Assembly (NCBI GenBank): GCA_030040715.1
Contig: JASHTF010000088.1
Location: 1 to 47,831 of the forward strand
From: Gammaproteobacteria bacterium
GTDB taxonomy: Bacteria; Pseudomonadota; Gammaproteobacteria; Steroidobacterales; Steroidobacteraceae
Length of the DNA: 47,831 bases
Reading direction: 5' to 3'
The notes beneath the pieces are model-generated. The model made no database searches. It was not told the DNA's origin and saw only the letters and a program-made list of their open reading frames with translations. Below, piece after piece: positions 17,521-26,826 of this stretch (position 1 is the first letter of the stretch; every line of letters begins with the position of its first letter). The translations under genes and the position numbers were made by a program.

Positions 17521-17830
17521 ATGTTTCCAAGCGAACCGGGCACGCCAGCCGCATTAGCGTATTTGGAGCGAGCCACGGCCGCTGTGGGCTACGTGATGAA
17601 TCTGGAGCGCGCTTGGGCTTGGCGCCCAGATATCGCTCAGGGCTTCAGCGCCAGCGCCCCGGTAGGGGAGACGCCTGCTTGAGATGGCTGCTTGTCCTGG
17701 CGCGGAGTGGGCGCGCCGATCGCACGTGTGAGATTCGGGGAGCAGGCAATCACCGCCGCAAGCAAAACCGAAGATGGGCTGCGCACGAGAGCACCTCCGC
17801 CAATGGCGCTGTCACAGCGTTCCCCACACT
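17521..17830 (+). pseudogene. decayed carboxymuconolactone decarboxylase/AhpD-like gene
   Basis: The plus-strand frame from about 17521 reads FPSEPGTPAALAYLER then GYVMNLERAWAWRPDI, a stretch I associate with a carboxymuconolactone-decarboxylase-like family. It ends in TGA at 17680. After the stop, the same frame gives CLSWRGVGAPIARV, and a shifted frame gives AREHLRQWR, both resembling later parts of that family. The active-site part is missing. I read this as a gene broken by an internal deletion and frameshifts. Confidence 0.45.
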
Positions 17831-18029
17831 CGCAGGCTTAGCGGCAGCTTCCTTCCCCGCGTCCTGGCGTGTACGCCCGCGCACCCTACCGGAATGATCC
17901 ACACGAGACGCGAGCGCGGGAAGCAGCCGACATTTATTGAGGATCCGGGCAGAGGTACTATTGCACCGTCGCCGCGGATGGTCGCTCGAGACTGGTATTT
18001 TAAGCCCGCGGTGCGCATGGGGACATCGA

Positions 18030-18743
18030 TTGAGTACCGATCTTGTGTTTCGGGACGACGCCTATCTCAAGAGCATCACGGCGCGCGTCCTCGAGGCGGA
18101 CGAACGCGGGATCTCGCTTGATCGCACCATCTTTTATCCGATGGGAGGCGGCCAGCCCGGCGACAGCGGCGTCCTGGTCCGAGAGACGGGTGAGCGCATT
18201 ACGATCACCGATACGCGCAAGGGCGAGGCCCCCGACAGTGTCTTTCACATTCCTGCGCCGGGGATGTCCCCTCCTCAGGCCGGCGAGCTGCTGTCGCTGG
18301 AGATCGACTGGGAGCGTCGCTACTCACTCATGCGGCTGCACACCGCGCTGCATCTGCTCTCCTGTGTGGTAGTGGCTCCCGTATCCGGGGGGAACATCGG
18401 CCCCGACAAGGCGCGCCTCGACTTCGACATTGACATGAATCTGCTCGACGCCGAGCGCATCACGCGCGAGACCAATGCCCTGATCGCCTCCGGTGTTTCC
18501 ACCGAAACGGTCTGGATCAGTGATGAGGAGCTCGATGCGCAACCCGAGCTCGTAAAGACCATGAGCGTACAGCCGCCGCACGGGCTTGGCCGCGTGCGGC
18601 TTCTCAGGATACCCGGCATCGATCTGCAACCGTGTGGAGGTACGCACGTACGCAACATCGCGGAGATCGGTGGCATTCGCGTCATGCGCATCCGCAACGA
18701 AGGCAAGCGGAACAAACGCGTCGAAATCGTACTCGCGACCTGA
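18030..18743 (+). CDS. alaX: alanyl-tRNA editing protein AlaX-like
   Basis: A 237-residue free-standing editing domain related to the AlaRS C-terminal half. It hydrolyses mischarged Ser- or Gly-tRNA(Ala). The zinc ligands are present: HTALH (H104, H108) and CGGTH (C202, H206). FYPMGGGQPGDSG near residue 35-47 is the GG motif that helps discriminate the aminoacyl group. The TTG at 18030 has a GGGGA site six bases upstream, which fits AlaX length better than the in-frame TTG at 17937. It stands alone. Confidence 0.88.
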   Translation: MSTDLVFRDDAYLKSITARVLEADERGISLDRTIFYPMGGGQPGDSGVLVRETGERITITDTRKGEAPDSVFHIPAPGMSPPQAGELLSLEIDWERRYSLMRLHTALHLLSCVVVAPVSGGNIGPDKARLDFDIDMNLLDAERITRETNALIASGVSTETVWISDEELDAQPELVKTMSVQPPHGLGRVRLLRIPGIDLQPCGGTHVRNIAEIGGIRVMRIRNEGKRNKRVEIVLAT

Positions 18744-18967
18744 CTCCCAGCGCCCCAGCGACCGGGTCGGGCACGGTCGCAACAAGACGAGGGAGCGACG
18801 CAACCTGTGAACAGGTCGCACGCCAGGCGATCTTCGCCCATGGCGCGATACGCCTGGCAGACATTCCCGCGGTGATGGAGGCCTGATGGCGCAGAGAGTC
18901 GCAGCGCTCCGAGCGTGGGCAGTGGCGCGCACGGTTCCAGCGGAATAGATACGCTGGGAGTCAAGTT

Positions 18968-19036
18968 ATGATCGCGCTGCTGGTGCTACTCTTGCTCGCG
19001 GCCGTCGTCGCCTACGACATAGGGAAGCGACCTTGA
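18968..19036 (+). CDS. possible 22-residue membrane peptide
   Basis: ATG at 18968, preceded by GGGAG seven bases upstream, starts a frame of 22 residues: a hydrophobic stretch MIALLVLLLLAAVVAY and a charged end DIGKRP. This is the classic shape of a tiny single-span membrane peptide. It stands alone in an otherwise empty 370-base gap. Chance cannot be excluded. Confidence 0.3.
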   Translation: MIALLVLLLLAAVVAYDIGKRP

Positions 19037-19111
19037 TACGCGGTAACCGCAAAGCTCGAGCGCCGTGGTGTCGCGTATGGCATCACCAGGTTGGGCCTGC
19101 GCTTCGAGACG

Positions 19112-19627
19112 TTACTGGGGGCACTCACTGCCTTCGGCATTGAAATTGTCGACCGCCATCGTGATCCGGCCCCAGACTCTCTTCTTGCTCGCCTCGCTGG
19201 CGACGATGCGATGTGTCTCTATCGTGACAAGCGTTGCTTTCATTGGCTGACCGGTTCGCTCCGCTTCCTGCTTGCGCTGGGCGAGATAGGAGCTGATGCA
19301 TTGCTGATAGCGGTTGGCAGCAGCCGTGAATTTCTTCGCCGCCACGAGATCCACCATCAGTTGATCCCGGCTGGCCTTGGTGCCATCCGGTGCCGGTGGC
19401 TCCTGTGGCAGCCAGCAATTGTCGTTCTCGAAGCTCTGTCTCATCCAGGCCGGATCGGGACGGCCTTCGTCACCCGTGCGGCAGATCGCGGCCGACGAAG
19501 CCGCGGTCTGTGGCGGAATGGAAAATGTGGCGGCACGTTCCGGTGACACCTGCGCCACGAAGCCGAGCAAGAGGGCGCCGGCCACGCCAATAGTGAGCCC
19601 ACCACCCAATTTTTGCGTCCGATCCAT
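19112..19627 (-). CDS. secreted protein of unknown function
   Basis: About 171 residues starting MDRTQKLGGG, with a signal peptide (IGVAGALLLGFVAQV) and a mature part with three cysteines (AICRTG, DNCWLP, QQCISSY) and a C-terminal ESECPQ. A TTG at 19648 would add seven residues. The SFENDNCWLPQEPPAPDG stretch and following helices match nothing I can name; it may be a DUF3617-type periplasmic protein. It follows the NHL-repeat gene on the same strand, with a strong hairpin between them. Confidence 0.65.
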   Translation of the reverse strand: MDRTQKLGGGLTIGVAGALLLGFVAQVSPERAATFSIPPQTAASSAAICRTGDEGRPDPAWMRQSFENDNCWLPQEPPAPDGTKASRDQLMVDLVAAKKFTAAANRYQQCISSYLAQRKQEAERTGQPMKATLVTIETHRIVASEASKKRVWGRITMAVDNFNAEGSECPQ

Positions 19628-19654
19628 ACAGCGCTTCTCGACTCGCAAAGCAGC

Positions 19655-19680
19655 AGGGGGAGCGTGCTGACGCTCCCCCT
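19655..19680 (-). terminator. strong hairpin after NHL-repeat gene
   Basis: A perfect 11-bp stem (agggggagcgt / acgctccccct) with a four-base loop, ten bases after the stop of the NHL-repeat gene. There is no long T run behind it, so it may act as a weak terminator or as an mRNA-protecting hairpin between two genes of one transcript. Confidence 0.5.
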
Positions 19681-19689
19681 CTCCCAGCT

Positions 19690-20997
19690 TTACTCGGGAG
19701 CGTAGATCTCGCTGTTACCCAAGAACTTCATCTGCATCAGCTTACTCAGCGGGATCATGCCCTTATAGACGAACTTCTGCACCCGCTGACCACGATAGGT
19801 CTCGGTCGTGAAGATATCGCCCTTGGCGTTGGTCGCGATGCTGTGCAAGGCATAGAACTGACCGGCCTGACGGCCGCCGCCGCCGAGTGCATAGAGCTCC
19901 TTCATGCTCAGGCGGTCGAACACATGGATCTTCTCGTTTGCACCGTCCGCGATGTACATGAATCTCTGCCGCGGATCACGGGAGAAGGCGATCTCCCAGA
20001 TTGAACCGTCGCCCCTGGTGTTGGTCTCCAACGTGTACTGTTTCACGTAGGTACCGTCATCCTTGAATACCTGCATGCGGTTGTTGGTGCGGTCGCAGAC
20101 ATAGATCAAGCCGTCATTCGAAGGCTCGGCGCAATGCACCGGGTTGCCGAACTGTGGTGAGTTCACGTCATAGTGAGGGACGGGATCGTCGGTCGGTGGC
20201 CTCCCGTAAGCGCCCCACATGCGCTTGAACTTCAATGTGACCGGGTCAAACACCGCAACGCGGTGATTGCCATAACCGTCAGCGGCAACCAACTCGTTGG
20301 TGCCGGGGATGAAGCGGACCATCGCCACGCCCTTCACATTCTCGGTATCCAGACTCCCCTTGCTGGCATCGGCCCTACCGATCTCACCCAGAAATTTACC
20401 ATCGTGGCTGAGCTTCAGAATGAAGTCATCATGATAGGGGACGTTGGCACCGCTCGCGTAAGGCGGAGGCTGCGGCCCCATGCCGCGGCGTGGAAACTGC
20501 TCTGCGCTGCCTGGCGCATAGGGCGCGGGCTGCGCCGCGCCATTGCCCCCCAACCAGACATTGCCATCTCTGTCGACGGTGATGCCGTGATTGGAGCTGG
20601 GCCAGTCATGGCCTTCAACCTTGCCGAACGAATTGATCACATTGCCCGCCGGATCGAATTCCAGAACGTCCGGCGCGGCAGTGCAGCAATCGGCTTCGCC
20701 GCGGGTTGTATACGACTCCATACGCTCTAGCGTACCCGGCCGATGGACGATCCAGACGTCGCCGTGCGAATCGATCGAAACACCGACGGTCTGGCCGAGC
20801 CGCCAATGATGCGGAAGTGGTCTGGGCCAATAAGGATCGGCTTCAAAATACGGCACCATCGGATCGGCCGTCTGGGCCTCGGCGCGACCGATGAAATGCC
20901 CACTGACGGCCGCAAGACCCAAACCCAAGACGGCGACCAGGCCGACGAGGTTTGCACTCAGCAATGATTTGCCGAGCCGAGCAGGTTTGAATTTCAC
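19690..20997 (-). CDS. exported NHL-repeat beta-propeller protein
   Basis: A 435-residue protein with a signal peptide (LVGLVAVLGLGLAAVSG) and a propeller built from NHL-type repeats. Repeated units such as GVSIDSHGDVWIVHR, GITVDRDGNVWLGGN, ADGYGNHRVAVFDP and VCDRTNNRMQVFKDDG are easy to see. The fold is that of peptidyl-alpha-hydroxyglycine alpha-amidating lyase and similar periplasmic propellers. An enzymatic role is not certain. The GTG at 20997 has a GGGGG site; the open frame extends to 21270 but that extra part has no coding character. Divergent from SCO1. Confidence 0.82.
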   Translation of the reverse strand: MKFKPARLGKSLLSANLVGLVAVLGLGLAAVSGHFIGRAEAQTADPMVPYFEADPYWPRPLPHHWRLGQTVGVSIDSHGDVWIVHRPGTLERMESYTTRGEADCCTAAPDVLEFDPAGNVINSFGKVEGHDWPSSNHGITVDRDGNVWLGGNGAAQPAPYAPGSAEQFPRRGMGPQPPPYASGANVPYHDDFILKLSHDGKFLGEIGRADASKGSLDTENVKGVAMVRFIPGTNELVAADGYGNHRVAVFDPVTLKFKRMWGAYGRPPTDDPVPHYDVNSPQFGNPVHCAEPSNDGLIYVCDRTNNRMQVFKDDGTYVKQYTLETNTRGDGSIWEIAFSRDPRQRFMYIADGANEKIHVFDRLSMKELYALGGGGRQAGQFYALHSIATNAKGDIFTTETYRGQRVQKFVYKGMIPLSKLMQMKFLGNSEIYAPE

Positions 20998-21252
20998 ACT
21001 ACCCCCTATTAGGAATTTGTTGTGAGGCGACGGAGCGTAGCGCGAATCTCTGCTGTGTGTCCAGAACGCGAACACTCGCTCGAGCTTAGCAACTGCCGGG
21101 AAACCTGCTGTATTTCTGTCGCCGCTTCTTCCGCATCCTTGAGCCGCACAGAAGGTAGAGCCGATGCGCTGTGCCCGACTGCGCTCGTCTACATTTATAA
21201 TTATACTCGGCCAGCAGATCAGGGCTCTAGTTCCAGCCACGGTCATGAGCCG

Positions 21253-21858
21253 ATGCCCAACACCAAACAAGCGCTAGCCTCCTATCTGCTGTTGGCCGCA
21301 GCCGTCGCAGGAGGACTGCTGTGGTACGAGCGCGAGACCCTGCCACAACTTGGGCAGACGCATGTCGGTGGGCAAATTACGCTGGGCGGCGACTACCGGC
21401 TGACCGACCAAGATGGCAGATCACGTTCCAGCACCGACTTTCTTGGTAAATATCAGCTGATCTATTTCGGATACACTCTCTGCCCTGATGTGTGCCCCAC
21501 GACACTGGCGATCATCGCCGCAGCGATGGACAAGCTCGGACCCACACAGAACCGGATAGTGCCGATCTTCGTCAGCATCGATCCAGAACGCGACAAACCT
21601 GCTGCCTTGAAAACCTATCTTGCCTGGTTCGGCCCGCGTTTTGTGGGCTTGACCGGTACACCCGAGCAGATTGCGCGGATTGAAGGGGAATTTCGCGTGT
21701 ACGCAAGGAAACAGTCGTTGCAGGGCGGCGGCTACAGCATAGATCATTCCAGCGTGATCTATTTGATCGGACCAGACGGCAAGCTTGTCTCAGTCTACGA
21801 CGATGCAGCCTCGCCTGCGGATCTGGCCAAAGATATACGGCGGCGACTGGCAGGTTGA
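21253..21858 (+). CDS. SCO1/SenC-family copper chaperone
   Basis: A 201-residue membrane-anchored thioredoxin-fold protein. An N-terminal transmembrane segment (YLLLAAAVAGGLLWY) is followed by the copper-binding motif C77PDVC81P and the distal H165 in SIDHSSVIYLI. SCO proteins deliver copper to, or reduce the CuA site of, cytochrome oxidase. The ATG at 21253 gives the usual length. No cytochrome oxidase gene is adjacent. Its 3' end faces a truncated outer-membrane-protein remnant on the other strand. Confidence 0.9.
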   Translation: MPNTKQALASYLLLAAAVAGGLLWYERETLPQLGQTHVGGQITLGGDYRLTDQDGRSRSSTDFLGKYQLIYFGYTLCPDVCPTTLAIIAAAMDKLGPTQNRIVPIFVSIDPERDKPAALKTYLAWFGPRFVGLTGTPEQIARIEGEFRVYARKQSLQGGGYSIDHSSVIYLIGPDGKLVSVYDDAASPADLAKDIRRRLAG

Positions 21859-21888
21859 TCCAGCGACCGTTGCCGAAGGCCGCGGCAG

Positions 21889-22173
21889 TGCACGTATCGC
21901 TTGCTTTCGGGTCGGAATGTGCAGCCGATCGGCCAATCGATAGAGCCAGTTGTTGACAGCGGGATTGGACAGGTCGAAGCCGTTCATGACGTCTATCTCG
22001 ATACGCCCGATGCGGGCTCCGGATGCGACGAGCTGCGCATCACTCGGAATCTTGGCCTCCGGAGGGATTTGCAGCGACGGAGGAATGCTGTACGCAGGCG
22101 GTGGGCCCAGCTGAAGCGCGAAGCTTGGCGCCACGGCGAGCAGGCAGAGCAGAAGCAGTCGCGTCCGGCGCAT
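21889..22173 (-). pseudogene. truncated BamA/TamA-like outer membrane protein (N-terminal POTRA part)
   Basis: A minus-strand frame starting MRRTRLLLLCLLAVAPSFA encodes a signal peptide and then RIGRIEIDVMNGFDLSNP...LYRLADRLHIPTRKQAIRA. The last part matches the first POTRA region of a BamA/TamA-like family, where it is followed by LLF..GD and several hundred residues of barrel. Here the similarity stops at about 21889 and the frame runs into the SCO1 gene. This is a remnant or an abruptly truncated gene. Confidence 0.55.
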
Positions 22174-22489
22174 GGCTGCCAATCGGAATGCGTTGTTGGG
22201 GTTCTTTATCTGCAGAGCGCAAACTTCACGGTCAGATAGCGAGTAGCCGCAAGTAGGCAGTGCCCGCACTCATTGCCGTGGCCGTATCGCCCCTCACGAC
22301 CGCCTGCGCCTCAGCCGCTAGTCCACTTCTCAGCTGCCTCCATGCATAGGGCGCTGGCCTTTTAACGACTACGCTAAGCACAATATCCCAGGGGTATGAC
22401 GGCTCGATCTCAATTCGGGAGAGCGGACCTCCCTGACCAGCGGGTTCGCGACCCGTGCCGGCACGCCGTCACCGTTCGCGGTCCTGACG

Positions 22490-23428
22490 TCAGTTAAATC
22501 GGTCGTTCCAGCGCTTGGATGCGCCGGAATACCAGAAGCGAACCGCGGTAGACGAGGCCGATACAGAATCTGATTGAATTCTTGCGAGGCGCTCGAACAC
22601 ACGTTGCATCGTATTGATACGAGCGAGATAGACGCGGACGTCGTGATCCCCGCAGCGCTGGCCGTCGATCAACCTAAACCCGCGTCTCACGTAGTCCTCG
22701 CCAGCGACCGCGCCGCACAGGTGTATCACCGCAGCCAGCCTCTGCTGCTGTCGAAGTGTGGCGGCGGCCGTTCGGTGCCGCTCGAGCGTGATTGCGACAC
22801 TCCGGTCGAGGTAGGCTGATGTGAGCTCCACGGCGTGACTAGGCACCGCCCGGGTGTACAGGCTATTGAACCAGCACGATCGCCAACTGTTCCAAGGCCC
22901 ATCCTCCGCGACAGCGTGATTGTGAATGCAATAGCGCCTCGCTTCTGCAAACGTTCCGTCGGTAATCTGATACATCCCAACGGCGCTGGAGGCTGGCCGG
23001 TATACCTCGAAGGGCTGTGTCGTCCATGACCACCGCCAGTACGTCCGCACAACCGGATTTCCGGAGCTCTCTACCTGCGCAATCGCCGCGAGCAGCTCGG
23101 GGGTGATTACGTTGGTCGCATACTTTCTAAACAGCGGCGCGTATTGTCGCCACGTTTCGGACGGTGTCTTGTAGAGCGCTCCGCTGACGGGAAAGAACAA
23201 TTCCGATGGCTTACCGATGACCTGATAGACCCAATTGATGGCCAGCGCCAGCGTAAGCACGACCGTTCCGCCAACGATGATCTTCGCGAGCACGGATGCA
23301 TGCCAGTAGGCGCGTCGCCAGCGTCGTCTCAAGTGAGCGTTGGGCCACAGACGTGACGAGCGCAAGCGAGGCGTCTGAATTCTTCCGGTCTTCGGTCGGA
23401 TGCCTCGGGTAGCGCTCGGACGCAGCAT
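22490..23428 (-). CDS. lytic transglycosylase (SLT domain), membrane-anchored
   Basis: About 312 residues with a basic N-terminus, one transmembrane segment (IIVGGTVVLTLALAINWVY) and a periplasmic SLT/lysozyme-like domain. The catalytic glutamate lies in AAIAQVESSGNP (E120 from the chosen ATG), followed by AVGMYQITDGTFAEA, the expected G-x-x-Q-x-t pattern. It should cleave the glycan chain of peptidoglycan with formation of 1,6-anhydro ends. A TTG at 23470 is an alternative start. The C-terminal half has further cysteines (CIHNHA, SCWFNS, HLCG, RCGDHD) that may form disulfides. Confidence 0.82.
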   Translation of the reverse strand: MLRPSATRGIRPKTGRIQTPRLRSSRLWPNAHLRRRWRRAYWHASVLAKIIVGGTVVLTLALAINWVYQVIGKPSELFFPVSGALYKTPSETWRQYAPLFRKYATNVITPELLAAIAQVESSGNPVVRTYWRWSWTTQPFEVYRPASSAVGMYQITDGTFAEARRYCIHNHAVAEDGPWNSWRSCWFNSLYTRAVPSHAVELTSAYLDRSVAITLERHRTAAATLRQQQRLAAVIHLCGAVAGEDYVRRGFRLIDGQRCGDHDVRVYLARINTMQRVFERLARIQSDSVSASSTAVRFWYSGASKRWNDRFN

Positions 23429-23448
23429 CAGGTCAGATCCTACGCTCC

Positions 23449-23659
23449 AGTAGAGCTGGCACGGCGGCAATCGCTCTCGCCCTCTTCTCCATGCTGCTCA
23501 TCGCGCCTCCCGCCAATGCGCAGACGACGAGCCAACGGACTTCCCGGCAAATTATACAGCGACTGCATCAGCTGGACTCGGGATTGGCCCGAGCGAGGCG
23601 TTGAGCAATTGCAGCAGCTTATTGAACTAATGCAGGGGGTGGGTCAGTGCCTACCTTGA
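23449..23659 (+). pseudogene. possible remnant of a small secreted protein
   Basis: A plus-strand frame without an obvious start gives a signal-peptide-like TAAIALALFSMLLIAPPANAQ followed by a polar helix ending in TGA at 23602. A shifted frame across that stop continues VEQLQQLIELMQGV. The two pieces together look like a short exported helical protein broken by a frameshift. No family recognised and no start codon, so this is tentative. Confidence 0.22.
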
Positions 23660-23700
23660 CCCAAGCTCATTTGAGCCCGTCGATCGGCCACGAAGCTCGA

Positions 23701-25224
23701 TTAGCCTCGCAGTCGCCGGTATCGGGCGCTGATGCTCGCTTCGGTCGCAGCATCGGCACTGATGCGACTCGTCGCCAGCTTGACTCGGTTGCGCCCGCTG
23801 ATTTTGGCCTCGTAAAGTGCTCGGTCGGCCGCTTCGACCATCTGCCCTGCCACGGTGCCGTCGGTGAGCTCACCGCTGGCAACACCAATGCTGACCGTGA
23901 CTACCGACTCGGGACTGCTGGCATTTTCCAATCGCAGATGCTGTACCGCGGAACGCAATCGCTCGGCGACGACTTGTGCGCCGGCCGCGGTGCTGTCGCG
24001 CAAGAGCACGATGAATTCCTCGCCACCGTAGCGCGCCAGCACGTCATCCGGACGGCCCAGACCACGCTGCAGAGCCCGGGCAACCTCGCGCAGGCAGCCG
24101 TCGCCCACGGGATGGCCATACCGATCATTGAGCAGCTTAAAATGATCGATGTCGATCATCAGGATCGCCTGCGGCGCGGAACGGCGCTCGTCGCGCCAAG
24201 CGCGCACCAGTGCTTCGGTGAAGAAGTGGCGGTTGGGCACGCCGGTCAATGCGTCAGTCCAAGCGATGGTCTGAAGCATGGATGCTTCTCGCCTTAGGGC
24301 TTCCCTGCGCTCGATATGCTGCACCTGGATCAAGGTCGTGCGCACACCAATCCCGAGCACAGCAATCAAGATGCCAACGCAGCCCCAGAGATACTGCACT
24401 CGAATCAAAAGCAAGGACGCCGTGAGCAGCGCGAGTGCCAGCAAGATCGGGCTGCCGCTGCGTACGATGCGTATCAGAGCGGCGTTCACCAAATGCACCG
24501 GCTGAGCCGAGGGAGCGCGTAACGCGAAGCCGCAGAGCACCGCAAAGGCCACCGTGATGATCGTACCGTATTGCGGCCCGAAGGCGGGGTTACCCGCGAA
24601 GTAATGGTCATTGATAAACACAATAACGAAGTAGATGCACAGGTGCACCGCGAGCGCTCGGAACAGGTCGCGTTCGTCGCTGTCCTGGGCCACGTACCAG
24701 CGCACCAGCGCTCCCAAGGCAAGGTAGATGTTTTGGAAATCCAGTAGCCATACCAAGTAGGTCACACCGGCTTCAGTGGGAGCGGCATGGTCGTGGATCA
24801 TGCTCCACGTGTACTGGGAGTACGTGCAGCCAAGCGCGAGGGCGACCAGCGCATCGACCACACGCAGCAGCTGTCGTTGATGCAACCGCCAGTCGCTGGC
24901 GACCAAGAACGTGGTCGGAACCACCGCCAGACTGAAGGCCACCATGCTGGTGCGATACATTTCGTTTTGGTGATGCAGGATCATCTCCTGCCACAGATTG
25001 GCGAATGCACCCACCGCCCAGATGGTCAGTGCCAAAGCGAGGGCATACCAACCAAAGCGGACCGAGGTGGTGTGCGAGCGCCCGCGCCAGAACGTGGCCG
25101 CCGCGGCGAACAGCGGCGCGATCACCATCAGGATATAGGCCGCCGGAGCGGTCACCGTGGGCCCGAAGCAGGTCAGGATGATGAGCTGCAGTAACAGGAA
25201 GGCTATCGGTAGGTACAGCGACAT
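23701..25224 (-). CDS. membrane-bound diguanylate cyclase (GGDEF)
   Basis: A 507-residue protein with about nine to ten hydrophobic segments (residues 1-295) and a C-terminal GGDEF domain. The domain has DALTGVPNR (324-332), the metal/substrate strand LMIDIDHFKLLND, and active-site GGEEF (400-404). An inhibitory I-site RPDD (391-394) lies five residues upstream, so product inhibition by c-di-GMP is likely. It makes c-di-GMP from two GTP. The membrane part is not a known named sensor domain to me. It stands alone. Confidence 0.92.
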   Translation of the reverse strand: MSLYLPIAFLLLQLIILTCFGPTVTAPAAYILMVIAPLFAAAATFWRGRSHTTSVRFGWYALALALTIWAVGAFANLWQEMILHHQNEMYRTSMVAFSLAVVPTTFLVASDWRLHQRQLLRVVDALVALALGCTYSQYTWSMIHDHAAPTEAGVTYLVWLLDFQNIYLALGALVRWYVAQDSDERDLFRALAVHLCIYFVIVFINDHYFAGNPAFGPQYGTIITVAFAVLCGFALRAPSAQPVHLVNAALIRIVRSGSPILLALALLTASLLLIRVQYLWGCVGILIAVLGIGVRTTLIQVQHIERREALRREASMLQTIAWTDALTGVPNRHFFTEALVRAWRDERRSAPQAILMIDIDHFKLLNDRYGHPVGDGCLREVARALQRGLGRPDDVLARYGGEEFIVLLRDSTAAGAQVVAERLRSAVQHLRLENASSPESVVTVSIGVASGELTDGTVAGQMVEAADRALYEAKISGRNRVKLATSRISADAATEASISARYRRLRG

Positions 25225-25520
25225 GAGGCTTCAGGTTCTGACCAGTGCCCTAGGGTAAGAATAGGATGTCTCCCCACACCCGACAGTGATGCAAGGCTGC
25301 TTTGTGTGGCTCGTCGTCGCAGCCATTTGTGCTCGTACCGGCGAGGACCCACACCGTAATGAGCACGGCAGGCGTCTCATCTAGCGCGATATTAGAACAC
25401 ATAAATCAATGCCTTACGACATATTTATAGAGCGAAATCTCTAGGCGTTCGGGACAATGTCCGCGGCGGTCGGCTGCGCCGTCGAGAGCTAGAATGCACC
25501 TGCGCTCCCCGGAGAAGTCA

Positions 25521-26231
25521 ATGAAGAAGATGAAAGGCGCCCTGCCATCGGCCGTCCTTCTTTACGCTGCGCTGTTCTACCCACAGTGGCAAGCGCGAGC
25601 GTCAGCGGCGGAAATGCCCTATCCGGTCATGGCTCCGGTCGATCGGTACCTGATGTCCGAGGGAGCTGAAATCACATTGGCCCGCACCGCTGCTCCACGA
25701 GCGATCTCAGACGGAGCCGAGGTGATGGTACTCGGACGGGAGGGGTACAGGAGCGCGGCCAAGGGCAGGAACGGCTTTCTCTGCCTGGTGGAACGATCAT
25801 GGGGCGCTGCTACCGACGATCGGGACTTCTGGAACCCCAAGGTCCGCGCTCCAATCTGTTTCAATCCACCGGCTGCGCGGACCTTTGCGCCCATCTACCT
25901 CATGAAGACCAAGTTGGTGCTGGCCGGGAGCTCCAAGATGCATCTGGTCGGGGCGATTGCGGCGGCGTTCGACGACAAGGAACTGTCGGCGCTCGAACCC
26001 GGTGCGATGTGCTACATGATGTCGAGAGAGCAGTACCTCAGCGATCTGGCTCACAGTTGGCATCCACATCTGATGTTTTTTGTTTCGGGAAACGCTGGGA
26101 AAAGCTGGGGAGGGAATCTCCCCGGCTCGCCGGTTATAGCGGCAAACGATCCTGAAGAACGGGCAACGATCTTCCTGGTCTGGGTCAGCAGCTGGTCCGA
26201 TGGGACACCCGCTCCGCAGTCAATGCAGTGA
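25521..26231 (+). CDS. exported protein of unknown function
   Basis: A 236-residue protein with signal peptide (LPSAVLLYAALFYPQWQARASA). The ATG at 25521 is preceded by GGAGAA. The mature part contains SDGAEVMVLGREGY, NGFLCLVERSW, KVRAPICFNPPA and GAMCYMMSREQYLSD, with three cysteines. It has the look of a small conserved family whose members carry these motifs, but I know no function. It reads away from the diguanylate cyclase. Confidence 0.7.
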   Translation: MKKMKGALPSAVLLYAALFYPQWQARASAAEMPYPVMAPVDRYLMSEGAEITLARTAAPRAISDGAEVMVLGREGYRSAAKGRNGFLCLVERSWGAATDDRDFWNPKVRAPICFNPPAARTFAPIYLMKTKLVLAGSSKMHLVGAIAAAFDDKELSALEPGAMCYMMSREQYLSDLAHSWHPHLMFFVSGNAGKSWGGNLPGSPVIAANDPEERATIFLVWVSSWSDGTPAPQSMQ

Positions 26232-26826
26232 CTGGTGTTCGAAAACCCTGAGTCGCTGGGATCATCCGCGCCCTTGAGCCCGGAAATATCGGCAAATGGC
26301 AGGTCACCTGGGCCTTCCTTTGGATCACCGACGGCCACGCCGTGCTCACGACACCGGCCAATTCATCGAACGTATACACCGCACAGGCGGAGTGGAACGA
26401 CGCTGCTGCGCCTGCGGCGAGGCAATATCCGGTAGCGATACGCAACCCACGTCTTCTTCGATAGGCTGACCGCCTACTCGTACTGGCTGCCGGAAGTGCC
26501 CTGCGACGGCTCGATCATGTTTGCGCTCTGCGCGCCTTCGCCGCTGGTCACACCGTTCGCTCCAGTCGCGTGTCGAGTCGAGGCGACCACATCAGGGCTG
26601 GAATTCTCGGCACCGTATGGACGGCGTCTAGGCTGAGCTCCCGTAGTCGGGCTCCTCGGATCCCATGCCGCATTGCGGGGCTCGAGTACGGCATCTGAAA
26701 CCTAACGGCGCAATCGTGGGTATTCCATCGGAACGTCCAAAATGGAAGTCACGATTCAATCACCAGGCGCGGGTTCGTTAGTGACACTGCTACGACCCAT
26801 ACCATCGACCAAACGAGTAGGTACCC
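26232..26826. other. gap with patchwork reading frames, no intact gene
   Basis: About 600 bases. On the plus strand one frame gives GKWQVTWAFLWITDGHAV and QAEWNDAAAPAARQYPVA up to a TAG at about 26464. A second frame continues with ATHVFFDRLTAYSYWLPEVP and on to a TGA near 26636. They abut near 26435 and could be one decayed gene with a frameshift. No start codon, ribosome site or known family is evident. Confidence 0.25.
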
